Assembly (NCBI GenBank): GCA_002396125.1
Contig: DGWL01000022.1
Span: forward strand, 32,544-49,201
DNA length: 16,658 nucleotides
Source: Porphyromonadaceae bacterium UBA4259
GTDB lineage: Bacteria > Bacteroidota > Bacteroidia > Bacteroidales > Muribaculaceae
Reading direction: 5' to 3'
Shown here: positions 1-6,887 of the stretch, piece by piece
Numbering within the stretch: position 1 is the stretch's first letter
How the letters are laid out: each line of letters starts with the position of its first letter
Notes under the pieces: model-generated
Seen by the model: only the letters and a program-made list of their open reading frames with translations
What the model was told of the DNA's origin: nothing
Database searches by the model: none
Made by a program: the position numbers and the translations under genes

Positions 1-777
1 CTGCTACAACATGTGCTCGATAACGGCACCATCAAGCACGACCGCACCGGCACAGGCACCAAGAGCATCTTTGGCTACCAGCTGCGATGCGACTTGAGCA
101 AGGGATTCCCATTGCTCACCACCAAGAAAGTGCACCTCAAGTCAATCATCTACGAACTGCTGTGGTTCCTCAAGGGCGACACCAATGTCAAGTATCTGCA
201 AGAGCATGGTGTGAGAATATGGAACGAGTGGGCCGATGAAAACGGCGACCTGGGGCCCGTCTACGGCCACCAGTGGCGTTCATGGCCCGACTATCGCGGT
301 GGCAGCATCGACCAGATAAGTCAAGTGATTGACCAAATCAAGAACACCCCCGACTCACGCCGCATCATGGTGAGCGCATGGAACGTGGCCGACGTGCCCA
401 CAATGAAGCTGCCCCCATGCCACTCGCTCTTCCAGTTCTATGTGGCCAACGGCAAGTTGAGCCTGCAGCTCTATCAGCGCAGCGCCGACCTGTTCCTGGG
501 CGTGCCGTTCAACATTGCCAGCTACGCCTTGCTGTGCATGATGGTTGCCCATGTCACTGGCCTTGAGCCGGGCGACTTTGTCCACACCTTTGGCGATGCC
601 CACATCTACCTCAACCACATGGACCAGGTGCACGAGCAACTGAGCCGCACGCCTCGCCCATTGCCACGCATGATACTCAACCCCCAGGTTAAGAACATTT
701 TCGACTACGACTACAGCGACTTCACTCTCGAGGGCTACGACCCATGGCCCACTATCAAGGGAGTGGTGTCGGTGTAA
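1..777 (+). CDS. thyA: Thymidylate synthase, 5' end cut off by the window edge
   Basis: This cytoplasmic enzyme methylates dUMP to dTMP using methylene-tetrahydrofolate and releases dihydrofolate, which the next gene product (DHFR) recycles. The open frame runs back through base 1. The GTG at 13 is an internal valine: the bases before it read LLQH and align with residues 7-10 of E. coli ThyA, so about six residues lie outside the window. Visible family signatures are the dUMP/folate-binding stretch DRTGTGT, ELLWFLKGDTN, WNEWADENGDLGPVYG, the catalytic-cysteine motif LPPCHSLFQFYV (Cys codon at 418-420), and QLYQRSADLFLGVPFNIASYALL read as consecutive segments. The C-terminus GYDPWPTIKG..SV ends as the family does. 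Length is as expected. folA follows after 62 bp on the same strand, so an operon is likely. The identification is secure. Confidence 0.97.
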   Translation: MLQHVLDNGTIKHDRTGTGTKSIFGYQLRCDLSKGFPLLTTKKVHLKSIIYELLWFLKGDTNVKYLQEHGVRIWNEWADENGDLGPVYGHQWRSWPDYRGGSIDQISQVIDQIKNTPDSRRIMVSAWNVADVPTMKLPPCHSLFQFYVANGKLSLQLYQRSADLFLGVPFNIASYALLCMMVAHVTGLEPGDFVHTFGDAHIYLNHMDQVHEQLSRTPRPLPRMILNPQVKNIFDYDYSDFTLEGYDPWPTIKGVVSV

Positions 778-839
778 CTATATATTAATTCAAGTTTCGG
801 GGCATTCAGCGTCTCCCCCTCCCTAAACCAACCACGACA

Positions 840-1355
840 ATGATATCGGCAATCGTAGCAATCGACCGCAATGGTGCCATAGGCAAGCAAGGACAACTGC
901 TGTGCCACCTTAGCGCCGACCTCAAGCACTTCAAGAACACCACCATGGGGCACTCCATCATCATGGGGCGCAAAACCTTTGAGTCGTTCCCAAAAGGAGC
1001 CCTTCCCGGCAGGCAAAACATAGTGATAACACACAGCCACGACTATTGCGCCCAAGGCATTACTGTGGCTCACAGCATCGACGAGGCGCTGGCAGCCGCC
1101 ACGATGCCGGGAGAAATCTTCGTCATTGGCGGCGAGCAGATTTATCGTGCCACATTCCCGCTCGTGACAACAATTCACCTCACGGTCATCGACCACGAGT
1201 TTGACAATGCCGATGCTCATTTTCCACGCATCGACCTGCGGTCATGGAAGATTACTGAGCAAGAAGAACATCCTGCCGACGACCACAACCCCTACCCCTA
1301 CACTTTCATGACTCTCAAGCGCAAGAAGACGCCATCAAAGCAGCTGCAGCTTTAA
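840..1355 (+). CDS. folA: Dihydrofolate reductase with a substituted active-site Trp
   Basis: DHFR reduces dihydrofolate to tetrahydrofolate with NADPH, closing the cycle opened by ThyA just upstream. It has 171 residues, slightly longer than the usual 160 or so because of a basic tail (RKKTPSKQLQL). The ATG at 840 begins directly with the family N-terminus MISAIVAIDRNGAIG. Recognisable motifs are the substrate Asp27 in SADLKHF, the NADPH-binding IMGRKTFES (residues 41-49), LPGRQNIVIT (55-64), the VIGGEQIY glycine pair (95-102) and AHFP. In homologues the first motif is normally PWNLPAD or LLWHLPAD. Here it is LLCHLSAD, so Trp22 is Cys (codon 903-905) and Pro25 is Ser (912-914). Everything else looks intact, so this is probably an active but altered enzyme. 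Confidence 0.95.
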   Translation: MISAIVAIDRNGAIGKQGQLLCHLSADLKHFKNTTMGHSIIMGRKTFESFPKGALPGRQNIVITHSHDYCAQGITVAHSIDEALAAATMPGEIFVIGGEQIYRATFPLVTTIHLTVIDHEFDNADAHFPRIDLRSWKITEQEEHPADDHNPYPYTFMTLKRKKTPSKQLQL

Positions 1356-1607
1356 TAGCGCCAAGCGCAAGTTACATTATTATTAGCTTAGAATTATTGT
1401 TATCCCACAAAGGCATGGGGGTCGCCGCTGGCGACGAGAGTGTGCAGGTAGCAACATCCGAGGGTGCCGATTGCAACAGTCGCTGCGCTCCTGCATGCAA
1501 TCGGTACCCCCGGTTACTCAAAGGTCGGCCTTCGGCTGAAACATCAGTTGATACGTGTCACTCTTATGCCGTACCACTGGGATTTCAAAAAAAACCTTAT
1601 TCTGACA
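1356..1607. other. Gene-free spacer between convergent folA and the CotH gene
   Basis: This spacer has no convincing reading frame on either strand. It holds three hairpins: 1421-1435 (GTCGCC/GGCGAC, 3-nt loop), the long one at 1462-1509, and 1525-1539 (GGCC-TTC-GGCT type). A run of eight A's lies near 1587-1594, which would be a T-tract for minus-strand transcripts leaving the CotH gene, but no strong stem directly precedes it. One short minus frame is open for about 37 codons inside the spacer, but it has no credible start. Confidence 0.6.
1462..1509. repeat. Strong inverted repeat, 14-bp stem and 20-nt loop
   Basis: The left arm GGGTGCCGATTGCA (1462-1475) pairs along its whole length with TGCAATCGGTACCC (1496-1509). 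Pairing is perfect except for one position that is a G-U wobble in plus-strand RNA. No T-tract follows on either side, so a classical intrinsic terminator is doubtful. It may act as a bidirectional transcript end between two convergent genes, or be a copy of an intergenic repeat element. Confidence 0.7.
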
Positions 1608-3398
1608 CTAATGGTTAATAATGATCTTGTAGAGTGCAGTCACATCGGCTGCATTGATGTTGCCGTCGCCGTTGACATCGCACGTGGCCACGTGGGTCGT
1701 GTCGCCACGCAGGATATAGCTGTAGATAGCTGTCACATCGGCTGCATTGACATAGCTGTCGAGATTCACATCACCTAGCTCGCCCCACTGCGTGTTGAGC
1801 CACGCCACCTTGCGCGCAATGCAGTTGAGAAAGTTGTCGGGCGAAGTGGCAGGATGAGCACTGGCATAGGTTGGCCACCGCTTCAAGTCTTGCTGCTCGG
1901 CTTGTTCAATCGAGCTTCGCCATTGCTGAGCATGCTGCCTGAGCCGCCCCAGAGCATCTTTTTGCAAGAACTCTTTCCACACCGACCTCACTTGCTGCTG
2001 AAAGCGCGGAAACTTGCTGATTTCCTCAATCCACAGGAAGGGGAACAAGGTGTACTTGTAGACAAACCTATCGCCAGTGGTGGTGTAGTGGCTGTTGTCG
2101 AAATCCCACACAGGACCAAAGTTCAACTTCTCGTCAAAGCCCAAATCCTTAAAAAGATAGAGGCTACCGTCGAACGACTCCACATTGTCCATAACCTCTT
2201 GAATCACATAGAACCGCGCCAGTGAGTTGATATCGATGCGTTGCTCCCATCCGCAATCGTCCTTGTCGGCAACAAAGATGCAACTGTCGGTCTTGGCAAT
2301 AAAAGTTGAGATGTAGGCACGCTGCTGCTGTGAGAGGTGCTCGGGCGATTGCGACTCAAAGGCATACCACATCCTGCCGGGGTCGTTATTCTCATACTGC
2401 TGGGCTGCTGGATTCTTATTTCCGCGAGATTCCAGAAGCCAGCCACCGGTTATATTGTAGGGATCGGTTTCCAGGTCGTTCTGCTCCACCACATCCACAC
2501 GCCCGCCCTCAACACGTATTTTCTCGCAAAGGAAGTACATCCCAATGTACTCGCCATTGAGAAACACCTCAACCGGCAGCTGTCGCGGAGTGTAGGGCAT
2601 CTCGAGCACACGGCTCAGCTCAAATCCCGTCTCGTTGCGAAGGTAACCGCTACGGTCCTCGACATCAGGCTTAATCATGAAATGGCGACTGCGGTCGAGA
2701 CCCAGCGGTGCCACTTTATCGGCAAATTTAATCTTATAGGGTTTCTTGTGCTTAGTGAGCCACGTCCAGTTGCCACGCCCTTTTATCTCTATATCAAGCG
2801 GATTTTCCTCGCTACCCAGCGACTCATAGCCCTCAATGCCACAGTTGTCGAGCCACAGCGTGGCGGGGATGTAATACTCTTTAGTGACAATCTCCATCGA
2901 GTCTTGAGTGCAAATGTGGAGCACAGGCACGCTACCCGATGGCGTAGCGACGTCGTAGCTGCTCTGCGGGCGCCAGTAACCGTCGCTGTTGTTTAAACTG
3001 AAATCAGGACAATACACCCAGTTCACATAGACGTAGCCCCACTTGTAGGTCTCCTCAAGCACTGTGTGCTTGAATGCCTCGCCCACGGCATTGTGAAGGC
3101 TGTCGACAAACTGTTGCGGCGCCTGATAATATACCCCCGCCTCAAGGTCGAGATTAATAAAAGCGTAATAATCAACCGTCATGGGCTCGCTGAAGGAGTG
3201 TTTCCACCATTGGCGACCCTCAACCGTCGTCATGTCGAGCACATGAGTGCGGCAGGTGGCAGTATCGCCAACTATCATCTTCACCACAGGGAACTTCATT
3301 TTCCCGTTGTCGAAGTAATAGTCACGAGCCAAGAAATCGGTGCTAAAACACACGATGCTCACATGCAACGATAATAATAACACTAGAAGCTTTTTCAT
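1608..3398 (-). CDS. CotH-kinase family secreted protein with C-terminal dockerin
   Basis: The protein has 596 residues from the ATG at 3398, which begins the signal peptide MKKLLVLLLSLHVSIVCFS. A GTG eight codons upstream would place non-signal residues in front and is not chosen. Residues about 200-440 carry CotH-family signatures: IEIKGRGNWTW (204-213), KKPYKIKF (218-225), VFLNGEYIGMYFLCEKIRV (278-296) and FGPVWDFDNSH (427-437). CotH proteins include atypical surface-protein kinases first known from Bacillus spore coats. Their role in Bacteroidales is not established. Residues 542-594 form two dockerin type I half-repeats, DVNLDSYVNAAD and DVNGDGNINAAD, each with calcium-ligand spacing. 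No cohesin is encoded here. The LRR gene lies 73 bp upstream on the same strand, so co-transcription is likely. Family call is firm; substrate and location (periplasm or surface) are unknown. Confidence 0.88.
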   Translation of the reverse strand: MKKLLVLLLSLHVSIVCFSTDFLARDYYFDNGKMKFPVVKMIVGDTATCRTHVLDMTTVEGRQWWKHSFSEPMTVDYYAFINLDLEAGVYYQAPQQFVDSLHNAVGEAFKHTVLEETYKWGYVYVNWVYCPDFSLNNSDGYWRPQSSYDVATPSGSVPVLHICTQDSMEIVTKEYYIPATLWLDNCGIEGYESLGSEENPLDIEIKGRGNWTWLTKHKKPYKIKFADKVAPLGLDRSRHFMIKPDVEDRSGYLRNETGFELSRVLEMPYTPRQLPVEVFLNGEYIGMYFLCEKIRVEGGRVDVVEQNDLETDPYNITGGWLLESRGNKNPAAQQYENNDPGRMWYAFESQSPEHLSQQQRAYISTFIAKTDSCIFVADKDDCGWEQRIDINSLARFYVIQEVMDNVESFDGSLYLFKDLGFDEKLNFGPVWDFDNSHYTTTGDRFVYKYTLFPFLWIEEISKFPRFQQQVRSVWKEFLQKDALGRLRQHAQQWRSSIEQAEQQDLKRWPTYASAHPATSPDNFLNCIARKVAWLNTQWGELGDVNLDSYVNAADVTAIYSYILRGDTTHVATCDVNGDGNINAADVTALYKIIINH

Positions 3399-3471
3399 TA
3401 AAAAATAACGAGATGGTAGCACTATTTATTACAAAAAACAAAATAACTTTGACACACCTTCCGCCAGATGG

Positions 3472-5079
3472 TTACTTCACCAGAACTTTCCTGTGATCAA
3501 CAATGTAGAGGCCAGGATTGAGACCTTGAGTGGCAACATCACGTGGCACTTGCCTCCTGAGCAGCTGTCCCTGCAGGTTGTAAACATCAACATGGGTAAT
3601 GAGAGTGCCAATGCCCACATCGTTAATGTCGCTTGTATTGTCAACCACAATGTGGCACATGTCACTTAGAGAATTCCCTGTGTTTGTGTTTGTTATTGTC
3701 ACCGCCACATCACATTCGCCCTCGGCAATGCCCGTCACGACTCCATTACCAGTCACTCCTGCTATGGCATTGTCGCTTGATGACCACACAATTTCTTGAT
3801 AGTCACTTGCGTCAAGGGAGTTCACAGGATAAATAAGAGCCTCGAGATTTAGAGTTTCTCCTGTCTTAATGATTTTGGAATCCAAGTCTATACCACCAAG
3901 TTGTATCCTCACATCTTGAGCATTACCCTGATATTCAGGCAATACTGTCACATGGCACTTTGCAATAACCGTGTCGACATAGGCTGTGATTTCATATTCA
4001 CCCTCTTCGGCACCCACAAAGGTCGAATCGGCCAAGTGGATAATGTGGTCGGGCGACGAAGTATTTATCGCTGTCATTTTTGCAATACCATTACCATCTG
4101 GTTCAAATGCTGTTGCATTACTAGGGATAGGAATTGGATTGAAACGCAAAATCTCCCCTTTGTAGATTGAAATATCACTATACCCCAAGTCTAACGACTG
4201 TACAGCTATATATTCCTTTTCAATTATATTCTCTATGCGTCCCCACTCAGGATGTGACCTATAATCTCTTCTTGTACCTACAGGAACGTAGAGAGTTTTA
4301 GTGTAAATACTACTTTCACATTGAGGGGGAATAACACTTGTGATATAAATTACGGGAGAACTAAAGATATTCTGTTCGCTAAGTGTTTCTAAGCCTTTCC
4401 CAAAAACGATTGTGCCGCATCTTCCATTTAAGGCATATTTTTGAATAGACTTGACACTATCGGGAATAAACAAGGTTTTACCAAGCATTTCAATATAGGG
4501 CAAATTGGATGGAAGCTCTTCCACGTCATTACCTATCCTGAAATAACAATATTTAATGTGTTTGTTATCACTATCACCCAGCTCTTGATGAGTTCCATAG
4601 AGAAAAGCATTCTTAGCTATACTTGTGCAATTTCTTGCGTTATAAAAGAACAAATTATCCTCAGCACTAACACAGTACCACCAGCCACCATGATCTGAGT
4701 TATACACTTCTTCTACCCCAGATTGAGCAAAAGCTTCATAACCAATGATTTCAACCGACTCAGGAATTGTAATATTTTTAACATAATGATAACCTAGACA
4801 AAAAGCCCCATTATTAATTTTCTTAACTGTAAAGGACCGTCCATACTCACTTGAATAAACCTGACTGGGAATGTTGATAGTTTCTAACGTATAGTTATGG
4901 TATTGTATATTAGCCCACACATCATTAACATGCGCTCCAACCGACTCGCCATCATCTAGTATTTTATAGGCAATTCCCTCGTAATAAAAATCGGGATCCT
5001 CATATTGTTGCCCAAATGCGACCCAAGGAAACACTACAGCCGTTAATATCAATAACCATCTCATCTTTATTGTCTTCAT
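3472..5079 (-). CDS. BspA-type LRR / Ig-like surface protein with T9SS-like tail
   Basis: The protein has 535 residues. A signal peptide (about 1-23, cleavage near FG|QQ) is followed by BspA-type leucine-rich repeats at about 83-120 (FTVKKINNGAF, NITIPESVEIIGYEAF) and 200-235. The repeat region closes with the typical LYVPVGTRRDYRSHPEWGRI cap near 263-282. Two bacterial Ig-like (BIG2-type) domains follow, about 290-380 and 388-480; the second contains VWSSSDNAIAGV and GVVTGIAEGECDV. The last 40 residues (VDVYNLQGQLLRR ... GLNPGLYIVDHRKVLVK) look like a type A T9SS sorting tail, suggesting export to the cell surface. A role in adhesion or host interaction is usual for BspA-like proteins but is inferred here. 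The gene is visibly AT-richer than its neighbours, which suggests a different origin. It probably heads an operon with the CotH gene. Confidence 0.85.
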   Translation of the reverse strand: MKTIKMRWLLILTAVVFPWVAFGQQYEDPDFYYEGIAYKILDDGESVGAHVNDVWANIQYHNYTLETINIPSQVYSSEYGRSFTVKKINNGAFCLGYHYVKNITIPESVEIIGYEAFAQSGVEEVYNSDHGGWWYCVSAEDNLFFYNARNCTSIAKNAFLYGTHQELGDSDNKHIKYCYFRIGNDVEELPSNLPYIEMLGKTLFIPDSVKSIQKYALNGRCGTIVFGKGLETLSEQNIFSSPVIYITSVIPPQCESSIYTKTLYVPVGTRRDYRSHPEWGRIENIIEKEYIAVQSLDLGYSDISIYKGEILRFNPIPIPSNATAFEPDGNGIAKMTAINTSSPDHIIHLADSTFVGAEEGEYEITAYVDTVIAKCHVTVLPEYQGNAQDVRIQLGGIDLDSKIIKTGETLNLEALIYPVNSLDASDYQEIVWSSSDNAIAGVTGNGVVTGIAEGECDVAVTITNTNTGNSLSDMCHIVVDNTSDINDVGIGTLITHVDVYNLQGQLLRRQVPRDVATQGLNPGLYIVDHRKVLVK

Positions 5080-5265
5080 AATTTCTGTTTTAGTAATTGT
5101 TAATTATCTTCACTTATTATCTCTATCGAAGGCGAACCTCCAAGCTTATATAATACTAATCCTGATGAGACCTGAATGTCCTCATCAATCACATAAGTGC
5201 CTGGTATCAAGAATCATCCATTGCTATATCCCTTTATAACACGTTAATTATTTAATCCTTGATTG
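5080..5265 (-). other. Long 5' leader of the LRR gene
   Basis: If the promoter at 5266-5297 is used, the LRR transcript carries an untranslated leader of roughly 180 nt. The leader is AT-rich. On the minus strand it contains a GATGAG/CTCATC stem-loop (about 5163-5185) and a short GGAGG-TTCG-CCTTC-type hairpin (near 5130-5145). No known riboswitch was recognised. Confidence 0.4.
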
Positions 5266-5297
5266 CAAATTTATAGAATAATCATGAACAATGCAAA
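5266..5297 (-). promoter_or_regulatory. Bacteroidetes-type promoter for the LRR-CotH operon
   Basis: On the minus strand the -7 box TAAATTTG (5273-5266) fits TAnnTTTG exactly. A -33 TTTG (5297-5294) lies exactly 20 nt upstream of it. Spacing and both boxes match the Bacteroidetes housekeeping sigma consensus. Confidence 0.7.
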
Positions 5298-5323
5298 AAA
5301 TAGAGCTAAAAATGTTCCAGTAT

Positions 5324-5377
5324 ATACACCCCAACAAGACACCACTACCTCACAATCAGCACTTTGGTGGTGGCGCC
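5324..5377 (-). pseudogene. Orphan 3' end of a porZ-type gene; left copy of 54-bp direct repeat
   Basis: These 54 bases match 6888-6941 at 51 positions. In the right copy they are the last 11 codons, the stop and the downstream flank of porZ-A. The left copy keeps the same ending in the same minus frame, GATTKVLIVR plus a TAG stop (5345-5347). The frame hits a TGA only about a dozen codons further upstream, so no gene body is attached. A weaker match continues outward: both copies have AAAATGTTCC and AGTAT a little to the left, with about 16 extra bases in the right copy. This is a broken duplicate, not a gene. Confidence 0.75.
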
Positions 5378-5640
5378 CACAGCGAGCATTTCTACATCCG
5401 TGCCAGCAACTGCCAGTCACGCCACACCGAGTTCTTGGATCACACCGGCTGGACAAATACAATGATAGGCGGCATTGAGTGTTCAGTAGCATCGTTCAAA
5501 CTCGACTCCATGCTGCCATAGCAGCAACTGCGGCTCATCGTGCTGCGCACAAGGATGGAAGCTGATGAACCCCGACAATATTTTCAAGCCGTGATACATA
5601 TACTGAAACACTGGAAATAACGACATGAGAACACCCGAAA
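5378..5640 (+). pseudogene. Decayed transposase-like fragment (IS1380-type resemblance)
   Basis: Immediately after the repeat, one plus frame runs from about 5378 to 5614 with a single internal TAG (5519-5521). It contains segments such as EHFYIRASNCQSRHTEFLDH, ECSVASFKLDSM and, past the stop, QQLRLIVLRTRMEADE and FQAVIHILKHW. A shift of frame then gives NNDMRTPE. From memory, the order and flavour of these segments (FYIRA.NC, EVASF, RLVVQRT, YRAIITND..TPE) resemble the middle of IS1380-family transposases. Both ends of the gene are absent, so it cannot be functional. Family identity is tentative; that this is decayed coding sequence is more secure. No terminal inverted repeats were found. 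Confidence 0.4.
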
Positions 5641-5896
5641 CACCGCTTACACACCGCCGAGCGGTGGTTAATGACGCTCACCACTGACGAAAACGCTCTG
5701 AAATCCCAATCTGACATCTCGCAAGATGATGCCGCCAACATTATTTCAGTCGAAAAACGGGCAAACAGCATTACAAACCTTGCTCAATATATCATTTCCA
5801 CTCACTTTTCTCTCATCCCTATTACATTCTGCAGAATTGAGGAATAATGCTTTTAAGTTGTCTTTTATTCTTTTTTCAAATAGTTTTTTCTTTTTT
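5641..5896. other. AT-rich gene-free stretch upstream of the Fic gene
   Basis: This stretch has no supported gene. A small CACCGC/GCGGTG hairpin sits at 5652-5666. A plus frame of 58 codons at 5671-5847 is open but has no family resemblance and no promoter. From 5850 onward the sequence becomes strongly T-rich, leading into the Fic promoter. Confidence 0.5.
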
Positions 5897-5958
5897 CTTG
5901 CCTGTATCGGCAAGAAATGATATCTTTGTGGGTGGATTTTTCTAAAAACTTGCCGATA
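5897..5958 (+). promoter_or_regulatory. Fic-gene promoter with operator-like CTTGCC repeats
   Basis: A consensus Bacteroidetes promoter is present: TTG at 5898-5900, 20 nt, then TATCTTTG at 5921-5928. This predicts a start near 5933 and a 30-odd-nt leader. Three CTTGCC half-sites overlap it. CTTGCC at 5897 and its inverse GGCAAG at 5909-5914 form a palindrome between the two promoter boxes. CTTGCCGATA recurs at 5949-5958 and is the exact inverse complement of TATCGGCAAG at 5905-5914. Such an arrangement suggests a repressor site, possibly for the helix-turn-helix of the Fic protein itself (inference). Confidence 0.65.
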
Positions 5959-5966
5959 GAAGACTT

Positions 5967-6851
5967 ATGGAATATATCTCAGTAAAGCAATATGCCGAGA
6001 AATATGGCATCTCACAGCGCACAGCCCGTAATTATTGCGCCGTAGGGAAGATTGACGGGGCGCACCTTGTGGGAAAGACGTGGAATGTGCCTGCCAATGC
6101 GCCATTGCCTGGCCGCCGTGGCAAAGTTGTTGCCACGCCACTGCTGATGTCCCTGCGCTCCCAGCAACAGAACCACACAAAGGGGGGAATCTATCACCGG
6201 GTGCAAATTGATCTCACCTATAACTCTAACCATATAGAAGGTAGCCGACTCACTCATGACCAGACGCGTTACATCTTTGAGACCAACACTATTGGCATTA
6301 CCGACCAAGCCATCAATGTGGATGATATAACCGAGACTGTCAACCACTTCCGCTGTATCGACCTTATCATTGAGCAAGCCGAAGCAAAACTGACCGAAAC
6401 GTTTATCAAGCAATTGCACCACACTCTTAAAACCGGCACTTCCGACTCACGAAAATCCTGGTTTGCCGTAGGCGACTACAAGCGACTGCCCAACGAGGTT
6501 GGCGGTATGCATACAGCCGCACCCGAAGATGTTCACCGCCAAATAGCCAATTTGCTTAAAGAGTATAATAATGTAAACCGCCACAACCTAGAGGACATCA
6601 TTGACTTACATCAGCGTTTCGAGGCCATTCATCCTTTTCAGGACGGCAACGGCCGAGTGGGGCGCCTGGTGATGTTCAAGGAGTGCCTGAGAAACGGCAT
6701 AGTGCCATTTATAATAACCGAAGAACTTAAAATGTTCTATTATCGTGGACTGCGCGAATGGCCTCGCATAAAGGGGTATCTTCTCGACACATGCCTCACT
6801 GCGCAAGATCTTTTCAAGGCTCACCTCGATTATTTCAAAATAAAGTATTGA
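5967..6851 (+). CDS. Fic-family protein (AMPylator type) with N-terminal HTH domain
   Basis: The protein has 294 residues. Residues 4-42 (SVKQYAEKYGISQRTARNYC...) form a helix-turn-helix of the excisionase/MerR-like kind. Residues 80-290 form the Fic domain. The active-site loop HPFQDGNGRVGR (222-233) matches the full HPFx(D/E)GNGRxxR consensus, with His222 the expected catalytic base, so nucleotide transfer (usually AMP) to a protein hydroxyl is expected. A self-inhibitory motif SNHIEG (87-92) fits (S/T)xxxE(G/N) ahead of the core, marking the class with an N-terminal inhibitory helix. A flap-like segment YKRLPNEVGG is at 171-180. The target is unknown. The start follows the promoter by about 40 nt. 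It converges on porZ-A with a 57-bp gap and sits between 54-bp direct repeats, so acquisition or rearrangement is likely. No antitoxin partner was seen. Confidence 0.93.
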   Translation: MEYISVKQYAEKYGISQRTARNYCAVGKIDGAHLVGKTWNVPANAPLPGRRGKVVATPLLMSLRSQQQNHTKGGIYHRVQIDLTYNSNHIEGSRLTHDQTRYIFETNTIGITDQAINVDDITETVNHFRCIDLIIEQAEAKLTETFIKQLHHTLKTGTSDSRKSWFAVGDYKRLPNEVGGMHTAAPEDVHRQIANLLKEYNNVNRHNLEDIIDLHQRFEAIHPFQDGNGRVGRLVMFKECLRNGIVPFIITEELKMFYYRGLREWPRIKGYLLDTCLTAQDLFKAHLDYFKIKY

Positions 6852-6887
6852 TTCTATGAAAATGTTCCTTTCAGTATGGACATAGTA

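Noticed and set aside
1462..1509. The strong hairpin as a classical intrinsic terminator
   Set aside because: No T-tract follows on either strand within a few bases, so I call it an inverted repeat only.
1397..1778. Overlapping plus-strand frames across the folA-CotH spacer
   Set aside because: They run into the dockerin coding sequence in antisense and are explained by hairpins and by the mirrored frame of the CotH gene.
3399..3422. GTG start eight codons upstream of the CotH gene
   Set aside because: It would put MLPSRYFL in front of a clean signal peptide. The ATG at 3398 followed by MKKLLVLLLS is a much better start.
5671..5847. 58-codon plus-strand frame between the transposase remnant and the Fic promoter
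   Set aside because: No recognisable family, no promoter or ribosome site, AT-rich and low in complexity at its end. Probably chance or part of the decayed sequence.
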